From Nostoc mirabile CHAB5784 (GTDB lineage: Bacteria > Cyanobacteriota > Cyanobacteriia > Cyanobacteriales > Nostocaceae), in the NCBI RefSeq assembly GCF_020829645.1, contig NZ_JAIVFS010000048.1, positions 1-63,183 of the forward strand: a DNA stretch of 63,183 nt, given 5' to 3'. The stretch's first letter is position 1. Each line of letters opens with the position of its first letter. The position numbers and the translations under genes are program-made. The notes under the pieces were generated by a model. That model made no database searches. It saw only the letters and a list, made by a program, of their open reading frames with translations, and was not told the DNA's origin. Below are positions 17,098-25,898 of the stretch, piece after piece.

Positions 17098-17400
17098 CTA
17101 TCTCATTAATTCTGACAACATTTGCTCCAGAATGTCTGAGATAAATTCCTCGTCACTGGCTTTATGAAATATTTCTGTGGCGAAAGTTCGCGTCTGTTCA
17201 ATAAAGTTATTCAGTTCTGTCCGTTTTCTCTTAATCTGCTTGAGTAGCGATTGGTGTGATTTTTCTAGAAACTGTAAGCGGATATGTAATTGAGACAGAG
17301 CCAGTGGAGTTGTAACAGTCGAGTGGGATAAAGGTGGGGTTTTTAGAGGCATAGAAGATTTAAGATTATCAAGGGAAAAAACTCTAACGACAATTGACAT
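17098..17400 (-). CDS. Hypothetical coiled-coil protein
   Basis: 100 residues, family not recognised. The first ~35 residues are low in structure and rich in Ser, Thr and Pro. Residues 40-75 (LRLQFLEKSHQSLLKQIKRK then RTELNNFIEQTRTF) show heptad-like Leu/Ile/Phe spacing for a coiled coil, and the end is acidic and helical (FISDILEQMLSELMR). The ATG is at 17400. No partner gene is linked. Confidence 0.55.
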   Translation of the reverse strand: MSIVVRVFSLDNLKSSMPLKTPPLSHSTVTTPLALSQLHIRLQFLEKSHQSLLKQIKRKRTELNNFIEQTRTFATEIFHKASDEEFISDILEQMLSELMR

Positions 17401-17420
17401 CTCAATGATGATACACGAAT

Positions 17421-17702
17421 GACTTCAAGGGAAAGCGGCTAGTTTCACACTTTACGTTCACTGAAGACTGGGATACTAGGGAAATGCACCCTGCTGGAGA
17501 AGAGTTTGTTTGTCTGCTTTCAGGTCAGGTCGATTTAATCCTGGAGCAAGACGGAGCGGAAAATAGGGTATGCCTGAGTACTATCGGCGCTTATGTCCTT
17601 ATCCCTCGTGGAATATGGCATACAGTTAAAGTTCATACACCAAGTTCGATGTTATTCATCACTCCTGGTGAAGGAACGCAGAATCGACCGAGAAGACAGT
17701 AG
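17421..17702 (+). pseudogene. 5'-truncated cupin-domain gene
   Basis: The frame encodes MHPAGEEFVCLLSGQVDLIL followed by GAYVLIPRGIWHTVKVHTPS and LFITPGEGTQNRPR, the cupin motifs of a ChrR-like small cupin. The conserved reading extends upstream of the only ATG (17484) back to about 17421, where stops appear, and the usual N-terminal ~40 residues are missing. Metal-ligand residues visible are H and E in HPAGEE and H in WHT. It is most likely a decayed gene; a 72-residue product from the ATG at 17484 is possible. Confidence 0.6.
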
Positions 17703-17738
17703 GTGCGCGAAATTAGAATAAGTTAGATATCGCTCTAA

Positions 17739-18245
17739 TTAAGGCTGACCAAGAAAGTTTCCTTTGCCAAGTTCTACACCGCAGTGCCTAAGAATGTCAT
17801 ACGCTGTTGTGACATGGAAATAAAGATTTGGTAAAACAAAATATAGGAGAAATGGCATTCCTTGAAAAGAGAGAGTGTTGTCACGCATCTGTAGAGTAAT
17901 TTCTCTCTCTTCTGAACCATCAATTTGCTCAGGTTTAAAAGTATTTAAATGAGAGATAGTTTTTTGAATACGGTCAATAAGTTGAGGAAATGTAGTTTCA
18001 TTGTCCTCGAATTTAGGTGGTTCTATTCCTGCTAACCGTGCGGCACCTCTATTAGCGATGTCAGAGGCAATCTGCACTTGTTTTGATAATGGAAACATAT
18101 CTGGAGATAGACGACTATTAATCAACACAGAAGGGTCTATTTTTTTAGTTTCAGCATAAGCAGCACCTTTTTCAAGAATGTTTATAAGGTTATTTAGTGT
18201 GCGAATAGACACGGGTATTAAAGCTTGGTACATTGAAATGGTCAT
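17739..18245 (-). CDS. DUF1993-family protein
   Basis: 168 residues. The sequence fits the DUF1993 family, which has a DinB-like four-helix bundle: MTISMYQALIPVSIRTLNNL at the start, RLSPDMFPLSKQVQIASD, ETTFPQLIDRIQKTISHLNT, and the C-terminal FHVTTAYDILRHCGVELGK. Conserved His residues near the end (FHVTTAYDILRHCGV) could bind a metal, as in DinB-like proteins. Function unknown. The ATG at 18245 has a GGAG site. Confidence 0.82.
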   Translation of the reverse strand: MTISMYQALIPVSIRTLNNLINILEKGAAYAETKKIDPSVLINSRLSPDMFPLSKQVQIASDIANRGAARLAGIEPPKFEDNETTFPQLIDRIQKTISHLNTFKPEQIDGSEEREITLQMRDNTLSFQGMPFLLYFVLPNLYFHVTTAYDILRHCGVELGKGNFLGQP

Positions 18246-18332
18246 TGAGATTTCTCCAGAAAAAGTTCAAACGACTTTGAGCCGCCCCATCTAATATTAG
18301 GGGGTATTGACTGTGATATTGTGTCAAAGAAT

Positions 18333-18497
18333 ATGGAACCGAATTTAGTCACAGATCCAAAGATACTAAGTGTTTTGAACGAACTTATACAACGGGAACC
18401 GATTTTTCATCGTCCAGAGTTGGGGACGAGACGTGCTGATTTTGAGCAGATGACGGAAGCCACATTTTGGGAAGTGGGTGCGTCGGGTCGGCGTTGA
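18333..18497 (+). pseudogene. N-terminal fragment of a DUF4440-type (SnoaL-like) protein
   Basis: 54 codons encode a peptide including NELIQREPIFHRPELGTRRA and EATFWEVGASGRR, the well-conserved start of a family of about 120-130 residues with a cone-shaped SnoaL-like fold. The rest of the domain is missing: directly after the stop the sequence becomes the tail of a replication gene in the opposite direction. Confidence 0.6.
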
Positions 18498-18498
18498 T

Positions 18499-18555
18499 CT
18501 ACACAGCTTCTAGCCAATCACAGACTACAGAGGTACACTCCGAAGCGAAGTTAAC
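18499..18555 (-). pseudogene. Remnant of a second CyRepA1 replication gene (last 18 codons)
   Basis: Read leftward it encodes VNFASECTSVVCDWLEAV and a stop. The intact replication protein at 20691-23972 ends in VKFADECRSVVCDWLVAV and a stop: 14 of 18 residues are the same. Only this tail remains. Confidence 0.7.
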
Positions 18556-18795
18556 CACCTATATACGTATGTTCGACTCGACCAGTTGCGATCAATTGAT
18601 TAGCAAGCCTCTATGCTGTTTCAATTGGTATTGCAAAACCTAACCCTTGCGCTTTGCCAATAATTTCTGTGTTAACGCCAATTACTTGTCCTTAAGCGTT
18701 GAGCAAAGTCCCGCCAGAATTACCCGGATTAATTGCCGCATCGGTTTGGATAAAATCAAGGCGGAGGGCAGGGGAAACAACTGAGACGGAGCTTG
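18551..18795 (-). pseudogene. Remnant of an HtrA/HhoA-type serine protease
   Basis: The frame gives LDFIQTDAAINPGNSGGTLL, where GNSGG carries the catalytic Ser, then a stop, then GQVIGVNTEIIGKAQGLGFA and IPIETA, another stop, and NQLIATGRVEHTYIG. This is the DegP/HtrA core with two in-frame stops and no His/Asp half and no PDZ domain, so it is dead. Confidence 0.8.
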
Positions 18796-18819
18796 TACTT
18801 TGCCCCAGTTCAAACTGTA

Positions 18820-19608
18820 TCAATATTGCTCAAGTTGACAAATAAAATCCAATATGAGTGATGTAAATTTATCAGGATACCAGAGTCCCCATTCGTGAAA
18901 ACCTTCTTCTACAGTAATTAATTTAGAGTCTGGAATAATTGCCGCCATTTCTTGAGCGTTACTTAATGGTGTAGTTAGGTCTTTTTCTGACCATAATAAC
19001 AAACAGGGAGCTGGGATTTTTGGTAGCAGATGGTTGATATTTTCGTATAAAGAAATTAGCAATCCTTGAATGACATTGACTGTGTTGAATAACAAGTTAT
19101 AGGAGAAAACCAAAGGAATATCAACTAATTTCAATCTACGTCTTGGGAGAAACATTTGAGCCGTCATTTCAATTGCCCTTCGCGGTATCATCTCTAGTAT
19201 AGATGGCGTGGTCAGCCCGGTACTATCTACCAGAATTACACTTCTAACTTTTTCTGGAACAAGTGTAGATAAAGTAATGGCAATACCTCCGCCTAAAGAG
19301 TGTCCTACTAGATGAAATTGTTGTAAATCCAAAACTTCCAGAAACGAAAGGAGACATTTGCTATAGCTAAGGTAATCGGGAAGTAGCCCAGAGTAAGTTG
19401 ATCTCCTAAAACTGGGTAAGTCAGGAGCAATTATAGTATGGTGCTGTGCTAGTAGTTTCAGTACTTCTAGATAAGGCTCAGTAGAGATTCCCCAGCCGTG
19501 TAGCAATAGGATAGGGATTGAACTCGACTCCAACCTACTTTGCTGATAAAAAATAGTGCAATCTTGTAAATCGACCCGATGATTAGTTAATTGGGATTTC
19601 AAAACCAC
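18820..19608 (-). CDS. Alpha/beta-hydrolase fold protein
   Basis: 262 residues with a complete hydrolase triad: the oxyanion region LLLHGWG, the nucleophile elbow GHSLGGG (Ser near residue 97), the acid in SEKDLTTP and the His in EGFHEWGLW. The overall shape fits small esterase/lipase-type or haloalkane dehalogenase-like hydrolases; the substrate cannot be told. The start is GTG at 19608 with GAGG 5 bases upstream. It stands alone, with pseudogene debris downstream. Confidence 0.83.
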   Translation of the reverse strand: MVLKSQLTNHRVDLQDCTIFYQQSRLESSSIPILLLHGWGISTEPYLEVLKLLAQHHTIIAPDLPSFRRSTYSGLLPDYLSYSKCLLSFLEVLDLQQFHLVGHSLGGGIAITLSTLVPEKVRSVILVDSTGLTTPSILEMIPRRAIEMTAQMFLPRRRLKLVDIPLVFSYNLLFNTVNVIQGLLISLYENINHLLPKIPAPCLLLWSEKDLTTPLSNAQEMAAIIPDSKLITVEEGFHEWGLWYPDKFTSLILDFICQLEQY

Positions 19609-20331
19609 AACCTCATTTACTATGACTTGGTAAATTACTTCTACTGTGATGTAATAGTAGCAATCCCACAGAGTTGAGGAAACTTTCTCAAGGATTATAT
19701 AGGTATGACTTATACAAAGAAAGGAATTTGCAATTAAGAAACTTAAATTAGTAGCGCTTTCAGAAATTGCATCTGTCGCCTAATGAAAGAAGAATTGGTA
19801 TTACTGAATCATGGGGGAATAGCACGAAGACTCATGTGAAACCTTGTCATGGCTATCTTTTTGAGGGTAGGGTTGCAGCTTCGTGTGTTTCAGACAATTA
19901 AATACGAGTACGTCAAGCAGTTCAAGAGATTCCTAATTCCCCACACCCGAACCTGCAACTTTGCACCCTTTCATCTAGGAATACCAGGGATATACGCTTT
20001 TCACTCTTACCCAAAGGAATAATTGTATTGCCCATCTCTTCTTTTGAGCCATGGCGCTGTTTCGCCCGCCTTCTTGCGATCGCCAGCCGCAAGCAGAGGC
20101 TAAAGATGCTTTTAAAAACCTCTTAGTAAGAAACTTTAGAACTTAGGTTTTTACTTGGGTTGCCACAATGGAGTGATATCAAGGTTTTTAGGAGCAGATA
20201 CGGCATTTCTAACCTACGCAGGTACGGTTTACACCCCTTTAATTTTTGTAAAGCTATCGTAACATTTATTTATATAAAGCAATATTTGCTTAACTTAGCA
20301 AACTCAAATAAAAGAGTAGGTAATAAAAACG
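19609..20331. other. Intergenic region upstream of nblA
   Basis: About 720 bp. No gene is supported; a 62-codon frame from a TTG at 20160 runs into nblA and looks spurious. HIP1-type sites occur near 20078. It must contain the nblA promoter, but no NtcA-type GTA-N8-TAC site could be assigned. Confidence 0.4.
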
Positions 20332-20529
20332 ATGAATCAACCCATTGAATTATCTTTAGAACAAGAATTTAGCCTTAGAACTTTCGCTGACGTTGTGAAG
20401 CAGATGTCCCGTGAACAGGCTCAAGAGTTTTTGCAGATGCTCTATAAGCAGATGATGATAAGGGAAAAGACTTACCAGGAATTGCTCAAACATGAGTGGG
20501 AAGTTGGTTCAGGTTCAATCTTGGGCTAA
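20332..20529 (+). CDS. nblA: NblA phycobilisome degradation protein
   Basis: 65 residues, the usual NblA length. It matches the family throughout: MNQPIELSLEQEFSLRTFAD, then MSREQAQEFLQMLYKQMM, then REKTYQELLKHEW near the C-terminus. NblA is a small helical adaptor that docks on phycobilisome rods and recruits Clp protease, causing bleaching under nitrogen or sulfur starvation. Its presence confirms a cyanobacterial host. Most nblA genes are chromosomal; this one is next to the plasmid replication gene, so it is probably an extra copy. The ATG at 20332 is used. Confidence 0.93.
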   Translation: MNQPIELSLEQEFSLRTFADVVKQMSREQAQEFLQMLYKQMMIREKTYQELLKHEWEVGSGSILG

Positions 20530-20659
20530 AACAAATCTTGCTCCCATTACTTTAAGCGACTCAGAAGATAACGAACACACAATTGTCTTTTTCAAGGGCA
20601 AGGCAATAGAGATTATTTGCTCCAAACTGGGAAAGTGCAAAATAACCGACTCACAGTAA
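20492..20659 (+). CDS. Short hypothetical frame overlapping the end of nblA
   Basis: 55 codons from an ATG at 20492, in a different frame from nblA and overlapping its last 38 bp. The peptide contains NLAPITLSDSEDNEHTIVFF and KGKAIEIICSKLGKCKI, with amino-acid usage that looks protein-like rather than random. No family is recognised. It may be the remains of a larger plasmid protein into which nblA was placed, or it may not be expressed. Confidence 0.3.
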   Translation: MSGKLVQVQSWAKTNLAPITLSDSEDNEHTIVFFKGKAIEIICSKLGKCKITDSQ

Positions 20660-20690
20660 CAGTTTTTAGGGAACAGCGAACTACTTTGGC

Positions 20691-23600
20691 CTACACCGCC
20701 ACCAACCAATCACAGACCACAGACCTACACTCGTCTGCAAACTTAACCCAAACCTGCCACTGCCCCAGATAGCCATTCCAGTAAGGCTCTCCATCAGCAA
20801 TTCCAACAGCCTCGCCAACTTGGGAGATTAACTCGCTGTAGAACGAGCCAGCGCTATTTAGCCCAAGCTGCATTTTCACCATCAGCCCCTTCCATCCAAG
20901 AATCGCGATATTTTCTGGGGTATATGGTGCTGTGTCACTGAGTGGTGTTGCAAAGACTATATTATTAGTGCCTGACACAAAATCAGAATTGTAGGATATG
21001 GATAGTGATGTTGTGTCAGTTACTGGTGTAGTTGTACTTATACTATTACTGACTGACACCGACTCACAAGAAAACGCTTCATCTCGATTTAACCACTGCC
21101 CAAAAATTGAATTACGCTGATCATCAGGGGCAACAAACCGATAGACGCACTCCCGATTTTCACGCTTACCCAATCGACCGACGTAATCCAGTTTCAAATC
21201 AATTTTATTCAGTAACTTCTGAGCGATCGCTATCGGTGTGTGTTTTTCTGAAATTGTTACATTCAAGTAATTCTTGATAACGTGCCGATGCTTTACAGCC
21301 AGCACTTTAAACTCCAGCATCTTCTCATCAGACCCCCGCAACTGAACGTCTGGTGTAAGAAACTGCAACAGATTGAGATTTTCGAGTAACAACACAGCCG
21401 ACAATAGCTGCCCCTTGTTAAAATCTGGTTTCCAAATCGAATTCTCCCCAGCTTCCAATTGCGCCTTAGCCCGTTTAGTATCACGGTTCGTCAGAAATTC
21501 CCGCCCCAGCGTCAAATAATAGTGCATCCGCAATTGAGGATACCACCCATCATCATCTTTCTCGACCAAATCAGGGGTAACATCAATTTCATAGCGACGG
21601 GACAATTCCGCCTTACGCTGCTGATGTCGTTCGCTTTTGGTTTTCGCCCTTTTATCTTGCAGCTTCTTGAGTTCAGCCCCAGAGAGTTCATCGGAATCCG
21701 CGATCGCTTCACACTCAGCAGTATACAATTCCTCACTTGCCGCAATAACCGACTCGATAACTGCCCCACTTTCATCGTCATCAGCATCCGAGGCATCAAT
21801 AACGGTGTAACCATCCTCGACCAATCCTCCAAGCACAGATTCTCTATAGCGCCGCATCTCAACGTTGATGACAGAACCACGCTTACCCCAAGTCTGCAAT
21901 GACTCCGGTTGAAAATTCTGGTCAACAAAGCTTAAATCGTCATTGTCCGCCGCCGACAACAGCGCAATGTTCGCTTGTGTTGCAACGTGCTGGCTTCTCA
22001 ACAATCCTCCGATGGATGTGGAACCATTGCCTACGTTGACAATTCCCCACTCTCTCACCCAAATATGGCGGTCAACAGTTTCTCGGAGGCGTGCCAACAT
22101 CTGACGCACAGAGTTAACCGGCTGCACTCCCTGAAAAATTCCCCAAACAGCATCAAAATGTCCTCGAATGTCGATGCTGACCCCAGTTTCTAAACTTGGA
22201 GAGGCGATAACCAAATCATACTGGGTAAGAATTTCGTTCAGGTGAGCGATACAACCGAAAGCCGCATGAGATGGATCAGCAACAGATTCGCTGTCAATTC
22301 TCAGTATCCGCAGGTGTGGGAACTTGCGACGGAACCGTTCTTCTAAGGCTTGCGTTCCCCATTTGGATTTTGCCTTTTGAGCAGAACAGCAGAGTAAATG
22401 ATGCCCACCTTTAGAAATCGCTTTGTCTAGTGCGGCGATGAGATTCTTCGGGTTACTACCAGAATAGTTGTAACAGTTGCCAGCTACGTGCCGATAGTTG
22501 TTGACGATGACAAACGGGTTAACTCGATATTCTCCAGCGAGTGATAAAATATACTTCACATCAGTATCGGACACATCAGCGCTTGATAGGTAAATCTTTC
22601 CCTGGCTGCTGCCCAAAACATTCTGCACTAACTGCTTGAGGTTTTTGAGAACAGATACCCGACGCTTCTGCACTTCCGTACCAGAGTTGAGCAAATGCCA
22701 GAAAACTTGGTCACATTCATCAATAATAATCACATCATTTGACCAGTCATTAGGGTTGAATCGCGCCTGACTTTCTTGATGCAATGAATCAACACACACC
22801 CCGTATCCTAACAATGTGCCTGTTTCATTTGTGCGGACTTCGGTAATATAGTTAACACCAAACCGATTACACAATGCCTCACCTAGCTGGATGCGATGGG
22901 TGATAATTAATACCCGTCTCTCTTGGTCGTGTGCTTTTGCTACCTCTGTTGCAAGCCATTCGGTTTTACCCGTTCCCTTTGGCGCTTTGAGAACAATCAG
23001 TTTTTCGCCTTCGGGGACGAGCAACTGACCCAGGAATCTTTGGTTGAGTGCGATCGCTGGAGGATAAGTCAGCAGAGTGAACAGCTTAATCTCCCACAAC
23101 TCCAGTGCAACGGCAGTATTGTAGAGTGCGTCAAATGACGATTGACCTTTGGCAACGATAAAATCATCAACCCCTTTCTCTGCCCCTAACGGTAAATCAA
23201 TCACTCGCAGCGAACAACCCTCATTTACTAGCAGCCGTCCCATACGACTGATAGCGGTTCTGACACGCTGGACTGTCTCAGGTTTGTTGTCTTGGTCAAA
23301 GCAGATGTTAACCTGTCTCCCAAGAGTTGCAAAGTGTTTGAGGTCGGGGATGAGGTATGGTTTACCAATGGCAGTACCATATTCATCAGTAGGTGTGCGG
23401 TATCCAGCGTTAACGCCAGGAATTGCGATCGCTGCATAACCAGCAGTTAGTAACGCTCCGGCTTTTTTGACACCTTCTACAATTGTCACTGGTACATTAT
23501 GCTTCCAAACCCAGTGCCAGAAACCGCCAGGATGCTGTAAATCTTCTTCGGTGATGGGGATACCGCTACGATTAGAAACTTTTACCCAAATGCGATTCGG

Positions 23601-23972
23601 TAATAAAAGGAAGAAAGCGCGTGTCTCTTCTCTGTAAGGATGCTCGTACTTGATGAATTTGTGGATCTTTTGGCGGTCGCGTCTGGGTTGGTCGGGTTTG
23701 AAGCAGCCCCACATCATTAGGACGTAGTTGTTGAGGGGGTCAACGCCATTGCACCACCAGCCGCCTAGTTCAATGTGCTGGTATTTTTTCAAATCGCGAT
23801 CGCGTAATCGTCCATCGTTGCGACGGGAGATTTTGGGACTGTAGAGCAGATATTCATAAGGTGCTGTACCGTAGAGCGAACGCACATTCAAATGAAAGAT
23901 TTCTTCGTCAACGCAACTGTTGAGCCATTCTTGTAAGTGTAGAGCTTGAGAATCAGATTCGATTATACGCAT
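20691..23972 (-). CDS. Plasmid replication protein, CyRepA1 type (DUF3854 plus P-loop NTPase/helicase-like)
   Basis: 1093 residues. The start is the ATG at 23972, preceded by GAGAGG; an in-frame GTG at 24011 would fall in an upstream hairpin. Residues ~120-290 form a DUF3854/TOPRIM-like domain (VTIVEGVKKAGALLTAGYAA, IPGVNAGYRTPTDEYGTAIG, FDQDNK). A P-loop ATPase follows: Walker A APKGTGKTEW near 329 and Walker B IIIDECDQ near 413, with helicase-like downstream motifs (SPSLETGVSIDIRGHFDAVW, RQMLARLRE). This matches the CyRepA1 family, thought to initiate replication of cyanobacterial plasmids. The C-terminus has a Ser/Thr-rich linker. It is the backbone gene that marks the window as plasmid; a fragment of a second copy lies at 18499-18555. 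Confidence 0.85.
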   Translation of the reverse strand: MRIIESDSQALHLQEWLNSCVDEEIFHLNVRSLYGTAPYEYLLYSPKISRRNDGRLRDRDLKKYQHIELGGWWCNGVDPLNNYVLMMWGCFKPDQPRRDRQKIHKFIKYEHPYREETRAFFLLLPNRIWVKVSNRSGIPITEEDLQHPGGFWHWVWKHNVPVTIVEGVKKAGALLTAGYAAIAIPGVNAGYRTPTDEYGTAIGKPYLIPDLKHFATLGRQVNICFDQDNKPETVQRVRTAISRMGRLLVNEGCSLRVIDLPLGAEKGVDDFIVAKGQSSFDALYNTAVALELWEIKLFTLLTYPPAIALNQRFLGQLLVPEGEKLIVLKAPKGTGKTEWLATEVAKAHDQERRVLIITHRIQLGEALCNRFGVNYITEVRTNETGTLLGYGVCVDSLHQESQARFNPNDWSNDVIIIDECDQVFWHLLNSGTEVQKRRVSVLKNLKQLVQNVLGSSQGKIYLSSADVSDTDVKYILSLAGEYRVNPFVIVNNYRHVAGNCYNYSGSNPKNLIAALDKAISKGGHHLLCCSAQKAKSKWGTQALEERFRRKFPHLRILRIDSESVADPSHAAFGCIAHLNEILTQYDLVIASPSLETGVSIDIRGHFDAVWGIFQGVQPVNSVRQMLARLRETVDRHIWVREWGIVNVGNGSTSIGGLLRSQHVATQANIALLSAADNDDLSFVDQNFQPESLQTWGKRGSVINVEMRRYRESVLGGLVEDGYTVIDASDADDDESGAVIESVIAASEELYTAECEAIADSDELSGAELKKLQDKRAKTKSERHQQRKAELSRRYEIDVTPDLVEKDDDGWYPQLRMHYYLTLGREFLTNRDTKRAKAQLEAGENSIWKPDFNKGQLLSAVLLLENLNLLQFLTPDVQLRGSDEKMLEFKVLAVKHRHVIKNYLNVTISEKHTPIAIAQKLLNKIDLKLDYVGRLGKRENRECVYRFVAPDDQRNSIFGQWLNRDEAFSCESVSVSNSISTTTPVTDTTSLSISYNSDFVSGTNNIVFATPLSDTAPYTPENIAILGWKGLMVKMQLGLNSAGSFYSELISQVGEAVGIADGEPYWNGYLGQWQVWVKFADECRSVVCDWLVAV

Positions 23973-24004
23973 ATTTCCTCTCTTTTTTGACGCATGAAAA
24001 TGGA

Positions 24005-24084
24005 GCGGCACTTGAGTCTGTGCCGCCAGTTCAAACTTTTTACGATGCTTATAGCTGGCTATGAAGTCGTCATTAAGCCAGCTA
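24005..24084. promoter_or_regulatory. Two perfect hairpins in the leader of the replication gene
   Basis: GCGGCAC (24005-24011) pairs with GTGCCGC (24020-24026) around an 8-nt loop, and TAGCTGGCT (24052-24060) pairs with AGCCAGCTA (24076-24084) around a 15-nt loop. Both lie in the 117 bp between the alkB stop and the rep start, and are transcribed ahead of rep. They could end alkB transcription or control rep copy number. Confidence 0.55.
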
Positions 24085-24089
24085 CAGCT

Positions 24090-24689
24090 TTATCTCTCGC
24101 CTCCTGTGTGTGGTCGAAATGTGAGGTTAATCCGCGTACTAACCACTTTGTTTGTTTTGGGGACTTGGTGAAGGTGAGTTGATTGACAACTGGGGTGCAT
24201 CACAAGTAAGCTCCCGTGTTCCAGCCAGAAGTCAGTGGGTTTACCATCTCTCGGTTTGATTTGAAACTTGCGACATGACCCGAGGCTTACCGATGCAATC
24301 GCTGGGTTAAATCCCATCGACGGTTCGTTGTCTGCGTGCCAACCTATACTGTCCTGTCCACTGCGGTATTGATTTCCGATGATGATGCGGAATTTATAGC
24401 CAGTCAACGCAGTGATTCTGTCCCGCAAGTTAGCCAGAGCATCTGTCCAAGTCAGGGGTTTTAAAAATACGCTGTTTGAGTAAAGGTAATCACATCCGGC
24501 ATCACCGTAAAGACATTCCAGGCGGGGGACGGGCATTGTTTTACCCAGCATCCTGATTTGATTCTGTTGCCACTCAAGTTTCAAACAGTGTTGATAGAGC
24601 GAGTTGGCAAGTTCCTGACTTAAGAAATCGGGATAATAACTGACTGGTAAAACTGGGGTTGATTCCTGAAATAAATTGAGTTGTTGCAT
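24090..24689 (-). CDS. AlkB-family 2-oxoglutarate/Fe(II) dioxygenase
   Basis: 199 residues from the ATG at 24689 (GGAG upstream). The iron site HxD is in WHADNEPSMG, the distal His is in STHLHQVPK, and the 2-oxoglutarate-binding Arg pair is in VSTRINLTFR. The nucleotide-recognition region PRLECLYGDAG is present. AlkB proteins remove methyl groups from damaged bases (1-methyladenine, 3-methylcytosine) in DNA or RNA. It lies in the leftward plasmid array directly upstream of the replication gene, which suggests a role in keeping plasmid DNA repaired or modified. Confidence 0.88.
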   Translation of the reverse strand: MQQLNLFQESTPVLPVSYYPDFLSQELANSLYQHCLKLEWQQNQIRMLGKTMPVPRLECLYGDAGCDYLYSNSVFLKPLTWTDALANLRDRITALTGYKFRIIIGNQYRSGQDSIGWHADNEPSMGFNPAIASVSLGSCRKFQIKPRDGKPTDFWLEHGSLLVMHPSCQSTHLHQVPKTNKVVSTRINLTFRPHTGGER

Positions 24690-24758
24690 GGTAGTTTTCT
24701 CCAAATAAAAAAGTATTCTGAAAACAATTGCTGTTAGTTTTGGTTGATGGAGAAGACT

Positions 24759-25037
24759 TCATTTTTCTTGAGAGACTTGCTCCCAATACTCAAGAACAAA
24801 ATCATGGGCTTGCTGTAACACTTGAGGGAGTAAAAATAACGGGACTTCCCAAGCCGCAATAACACTGCCAGCAAAACATTCTGCAAGCTCAATCCGAATA
24901 CACTCTGGTAAATTACTCTCTAAAAACTTGAGTGAATGATCTTCGTTATCTGGTAGCTGAACAAAAAAATAATCGTCGTGCATGATAGAAGCCTCAAGTC
25001 CATATTTTTCTGCCAAGGTTTTTCGTAGAGTGTTCAT
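24759..25037 (-). CDS. Hypothetical plasmid protein
   Basis: 92 residues from the ATG at 25037. A longer frame starts at 25160 but overlaps the KilA-N gene; the shorter start leaves a 29-bp gap. The peptide reads MNTLRKTLAEKYGLEASIMH, with an acidic middle and a helical end (LPQVLQQAHDFVLEYWEQVS). No family recognised. It sits between KilA-N and AlkB genes in the same transcription direction. Confidence 0.6.
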   Translation of the reverse strand: MNTLRKTLAEKYGLEASIMHDDYFFVQLPDNEDHSLKFLESNLPECIRIELAECFAGSVIAAWEVPLFLLPQVLQQAHDFVLEYWEQVSQEK

Positions 25038-25066
25038 AACGAAAGGTTGAGCTAGGTAGGGAATTA

Positions 25067-25864
25067 TTAAGAGATGACTTTTACTATTTCGGGCAACCAC
25101 CGCAGTTGAAAAACAGTTTGGTTTGAAGATTTGGCGACTGCGGGAACCATCCGCCCCCATTGCTTACCTGATTCAGTAGGACGATAGGGAATTTTCTTAT
25201 CATCAGTTCTGTATTGCAGTCCAGAATTTAGTAAGTAGTGGTTAACAGCCCGTGCAGACATTCCCACTACCTCACCAATTTGTGTTGGGTTTAGAAATGC
25301 GTCCTCTGCAACATTTGTTTGAGCGATCGCAATCTTGAGTTCATCTGCTGCTGGCTTCAGCGCGGGGTTAACTCTAGTGGCGGCATTAACTGCTAACTGA
25401 GCGGTGAGGGATTTTTCTAATCCGGCAAATTCCCCCAACATCATCGCTAGCTGTGCAGCTTCATGGGACGGAGCTAATGTATGTGATGATTCTTGCTGTT
25501 TTACTGGCTCTACTTGGGTTGAGAGCATCACTTTCATTAAGGTTCTGTTGGCCCAGATGCGGAACTCGACAGAAACCCACCGAGCTAAATCAATGGCGAT
25601 TTCTGGATGAATCCAAGTGCTTTGCTCACTTCCGTATCCCTGGATATCTATCACCAATAACGATATGACGATCTTCATATCGTTAGAAAGTGCTTGCAAA
25701 TACTGCTTTGTAGACTTGAGCTTCGTGTAATCAGCTAAGAATTTCCCGTTAGCCTTGCACATCTGACTTGCATTCACATAGCCCTTGGGTACAGCATATC
25801 TACTTATTTCCCCATCTTGAGGCATTTGATTAATTTCTGAGTCGTGCCAAAAATGTGTCAACAT
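25067..25864 (-). CDS. KilA-N domain DNA-binding protein
   Basis: 265 residues. Residues ~15-110 match the KilA-N domain of phage and plasmid proteins: GYVNASQMCKANGKFLADYT, a Lys/Gln-rich helix, and STWIHPEIAIDLARWVSVEF followed by WANR. Residues ~120-250 form a second helical region with a helix-turn-helix-like stretch, NPTQIGEVVGMSARAVNHYL, ending in a bacteriophage-type Rha/antirepressor-like tail. Such proteins act as phage or plasmid antirepressors. The ATG at 25864 follows an AGGGA site. It is in the leftward backbone array. Confidence 0.85.
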   Translation of the reverse strand: MLTHFWHDSEINQMPQDGEISRYAVPKGYVNASQMCKANGKFLADYTKLKSTKQYLQALSNDMKIVISLLVIDIQGYGSEQSTWIHPEIAIDLARWVSVEFRIWANRTLMKVMLSTQVEPVKQQESSHTLAPSHEAAQLAMMLGEFAGLEKSLTAQLAVNAATRVNPALKPAADELKIAIAQTNVAEDAFLNPTQIGEVVGMSARAVNHYLLNSGLQYRTDDKKIPYRPTESGKQWGRMVPAVAKSSNQTVFQLRWLPEIVKVIS

Positions 25865-25898
25865 GATTCATTCCCTGGTTATTGAACAAATAATTGAT

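Noticed and set aside
20160..20348. 62-codon frame running into nblA
   Set aside because: TTG start, no family, ends 17 bp inside nblA; likely leader sequence.
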